From assembly GCF_905475395.1 (NCBI RefSeq), contig NC_058339.1:56243172-56307171 (forward strand): a DNA stretch of 64,000 bases. Reading direction: 5' to 3'. Positions within the stretch are counted from its first letter, which is position 1. Every line of letters starts with the position of its first letter. Below, one piece after another: positions 62,593 through 64,000 of the stretch. The position numbers were made by a program, and so were the translations under genes. This DNA comes from Chrysoperla carnea (Eukaryota; Arthropoda; Insecta; Neuroptera; Chrysopidae). The notes beneath the pieces were generated by a model, which did not search any database, had not been told where the DNA came from, and saw nothing but the letters and a program-made list of their open reading frames with translations.

Positions 62593-64000
62593 GTATTATT
62601 TCATTTTATTATAATTTTTTTTGAATTAGTCATCTTACACGGTCAATATCATTGTGCAATCATATTTTGAGGCTCTTCAGGTTGCGCAATGTTTTTGTTG
62701 TCAATTTAAGGTTTATTTTTAACAAACTTGCATTTCTGGCTTGCCTAGCTTCTACACACCAAAATAAATCCTGAAGGTGGGTAAAAAACATTGTGAAAAA
62801 ATCAGCCATAGACGCAATTTTGGGAACCAAAAAATATTGAGTTAGTAGGGATTAACAAATTTTTAAATAATCAATCTTCTTTTTTTAAAGTTCGATGTAT
62901 TTCATTTTTAAAGGATTTTAAGAAATCACAAGATATAATTGCCTGTGGTTGATGCAACTTTTTCCATATTGAGCAACATATTGCACAATTTGGCAATTCG
63001 TTATGAAATATTGCACAATGATTTTGATCTAACATGCTTAAAAATAATATTTTTGAGTTTACTTGTTTTAACATTTATTAAAATTATAAACAATAAAAAA
63101 TAAAAAATTATTAATTTTAACTAACATGCGGCACCGAAATGGAGAGGGATTTCCAAATTGGTAAGGGTGAAATTCATACTTTAATAGTTTTGTTTTGTGG
63201 TTTGAATTAAAATTGTAGCAATAAAAAATTTATGAAATTTTCATGTAAATTGATTTATCTCAGAAAAAACGAAATTAAGTGGTATAGAAGGGTGAAATGT
63301 AATTAATTTCGAAAAGTGATTCAGGGATGGTTATTTTATAAGATATTCGGACGCGACCTTTTGCATTATCTTTGTCAATAAATTCAGAGAAATAATATTT
63401 TGCAACCATGGTTGCATGGTTTTTGCATGCAATGTGAAAGAACAATTGTAGTTGTTTTAAATAAAATATCAAAATCCCATTACCTTGATTAACTTTTTCC
63501 AGGGGTAGTCACTATAGTTTAACTATATAACTTTTTTCTAAAAGTTTTTGGGTAATGCTGTGGAAAAAATAAAATATTAACCATTCATGGTAATAATAAC
63601 GGAACTGCAGAGTATTATTTAGTTCAATTTTATAGAAAAATAAAAAATATAATTTTTACTATAAATTTTCCAGTGTAAAATACTGAATAATTTTTTCCAT
63701 GTAATGATGAATTTTCTTCATTCAACGGTTAGATCATTGTGAAGAGTAATATTTTAAAATCAGCTGACCTTCAGCACTAAGGATTATGTAATTATGTTAG
63801 TAGTATACACTGGACGAGACCGGCTCGTAGTATCATTTCTTCAGGTAGATAATCAGTAAGTTGAGGCAATACATGCAGGAGTAATACTAATAGTTCCCAT
63901 GAAGGATTCAATCCTCAAACAATTGTATCATTCAAGAGTTCAAACAATTTTACTCTCCTATAAGTACCGATATCAATAACTATTTCGATCGTGAGTTATC
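62593..64000. other. Start of a large eIF2-beta intron, nothing recognised
   Basis: No eIF2-beta core exon is visible up to the window edge. Open frames at 62871-63074 (-) and 63275-63472 (-) lack family resemblance. No clear repeat stands out. Confidence 0.6.

Noticed and set aside
1..64000. CRISPR arrays, bacterial operons, viral insertions or horizontally transferred bacterial genes
   Set aside because: No regularly spaced repeats, ribosome-binding-site-led frames, viral domains or intronless bacterial-type genes were seen on either strand.

Overview
This window is AT-rich animal DNA with small coding exons, GT-AG introns and many short inverted-repeat (MITE-like) insertions. The three conserved genes (a prominin, a PLC-gamma and the start of eIF2-beta) and the repeat types fit an insect nuclear genome. 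I cannot name the species. I see no prokaryotic operon, CRISPR array, virus or intact transposase.

Layout. (1) 1-5070: no recognisable exon; probably an upstream intron of the prominin gene, holding a 407-bp pogo/Tigger-type MITE and a TTAA-type MITE. (2) 5071-21999, + strand: 16 exons of a prominin pentaspan membrane protein. TM1 to TM5 and the cytoplasmic tail are present; the N-terminus is missing. (3) 22000-39178: about 17 kb with no convincing gene. It is packed with repeats: fold-back elements at 23.0, 26.3 and 28.8-31.6 kb, a deleted pogo/Tigger element at 32.0 kb that keeps the helix-turn-helix end of its transposase, and a hAT-type MITE with a perfect 8-bp target duplication at 33.0 kb. 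(4) 39179-59213, - strand: a complete 15-exon phospholipase C-gamma (small wing type), 1195 codons, all exon phases consistent. Its 7.2-kb intron between the C-SH2 and SH3 exons carries, on the opposite strand, a nested gene (47868-50918, +) for an unrecognised secreted Q/P/Y/T-rich protein of 516 residues. (5) 59228-61868: intergenic, between the head-to-head PLC-gamma and eIF2-beta genes. (6) 61869-62592, +: first two coding exons of eIF2-beta, with three lysine blocks; the rest lies past the right edge.

The genes do not form a pathway. Prominin organises membrane protrusions and photoreceptor membranes, PLC-gamma acts downstream of receptor tyrosine kinases, and eIF2-beta is translation machinery. 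Their linkage looks like ordinary gene order.

I found no clearly new biological system. The most interesting points are the nested orphan secreted gene whose 3' UTR appears to be made of a MITE, the prominin tail that can end in several ways, and the 28.4-31.9 kb cluster of inverted repeats and tRNA-like promoters, which could form long hairpin RNA. Exon joins were worked out by eye from splice consensus, reading phase and remembered family sequence; none was checked by alignment software.
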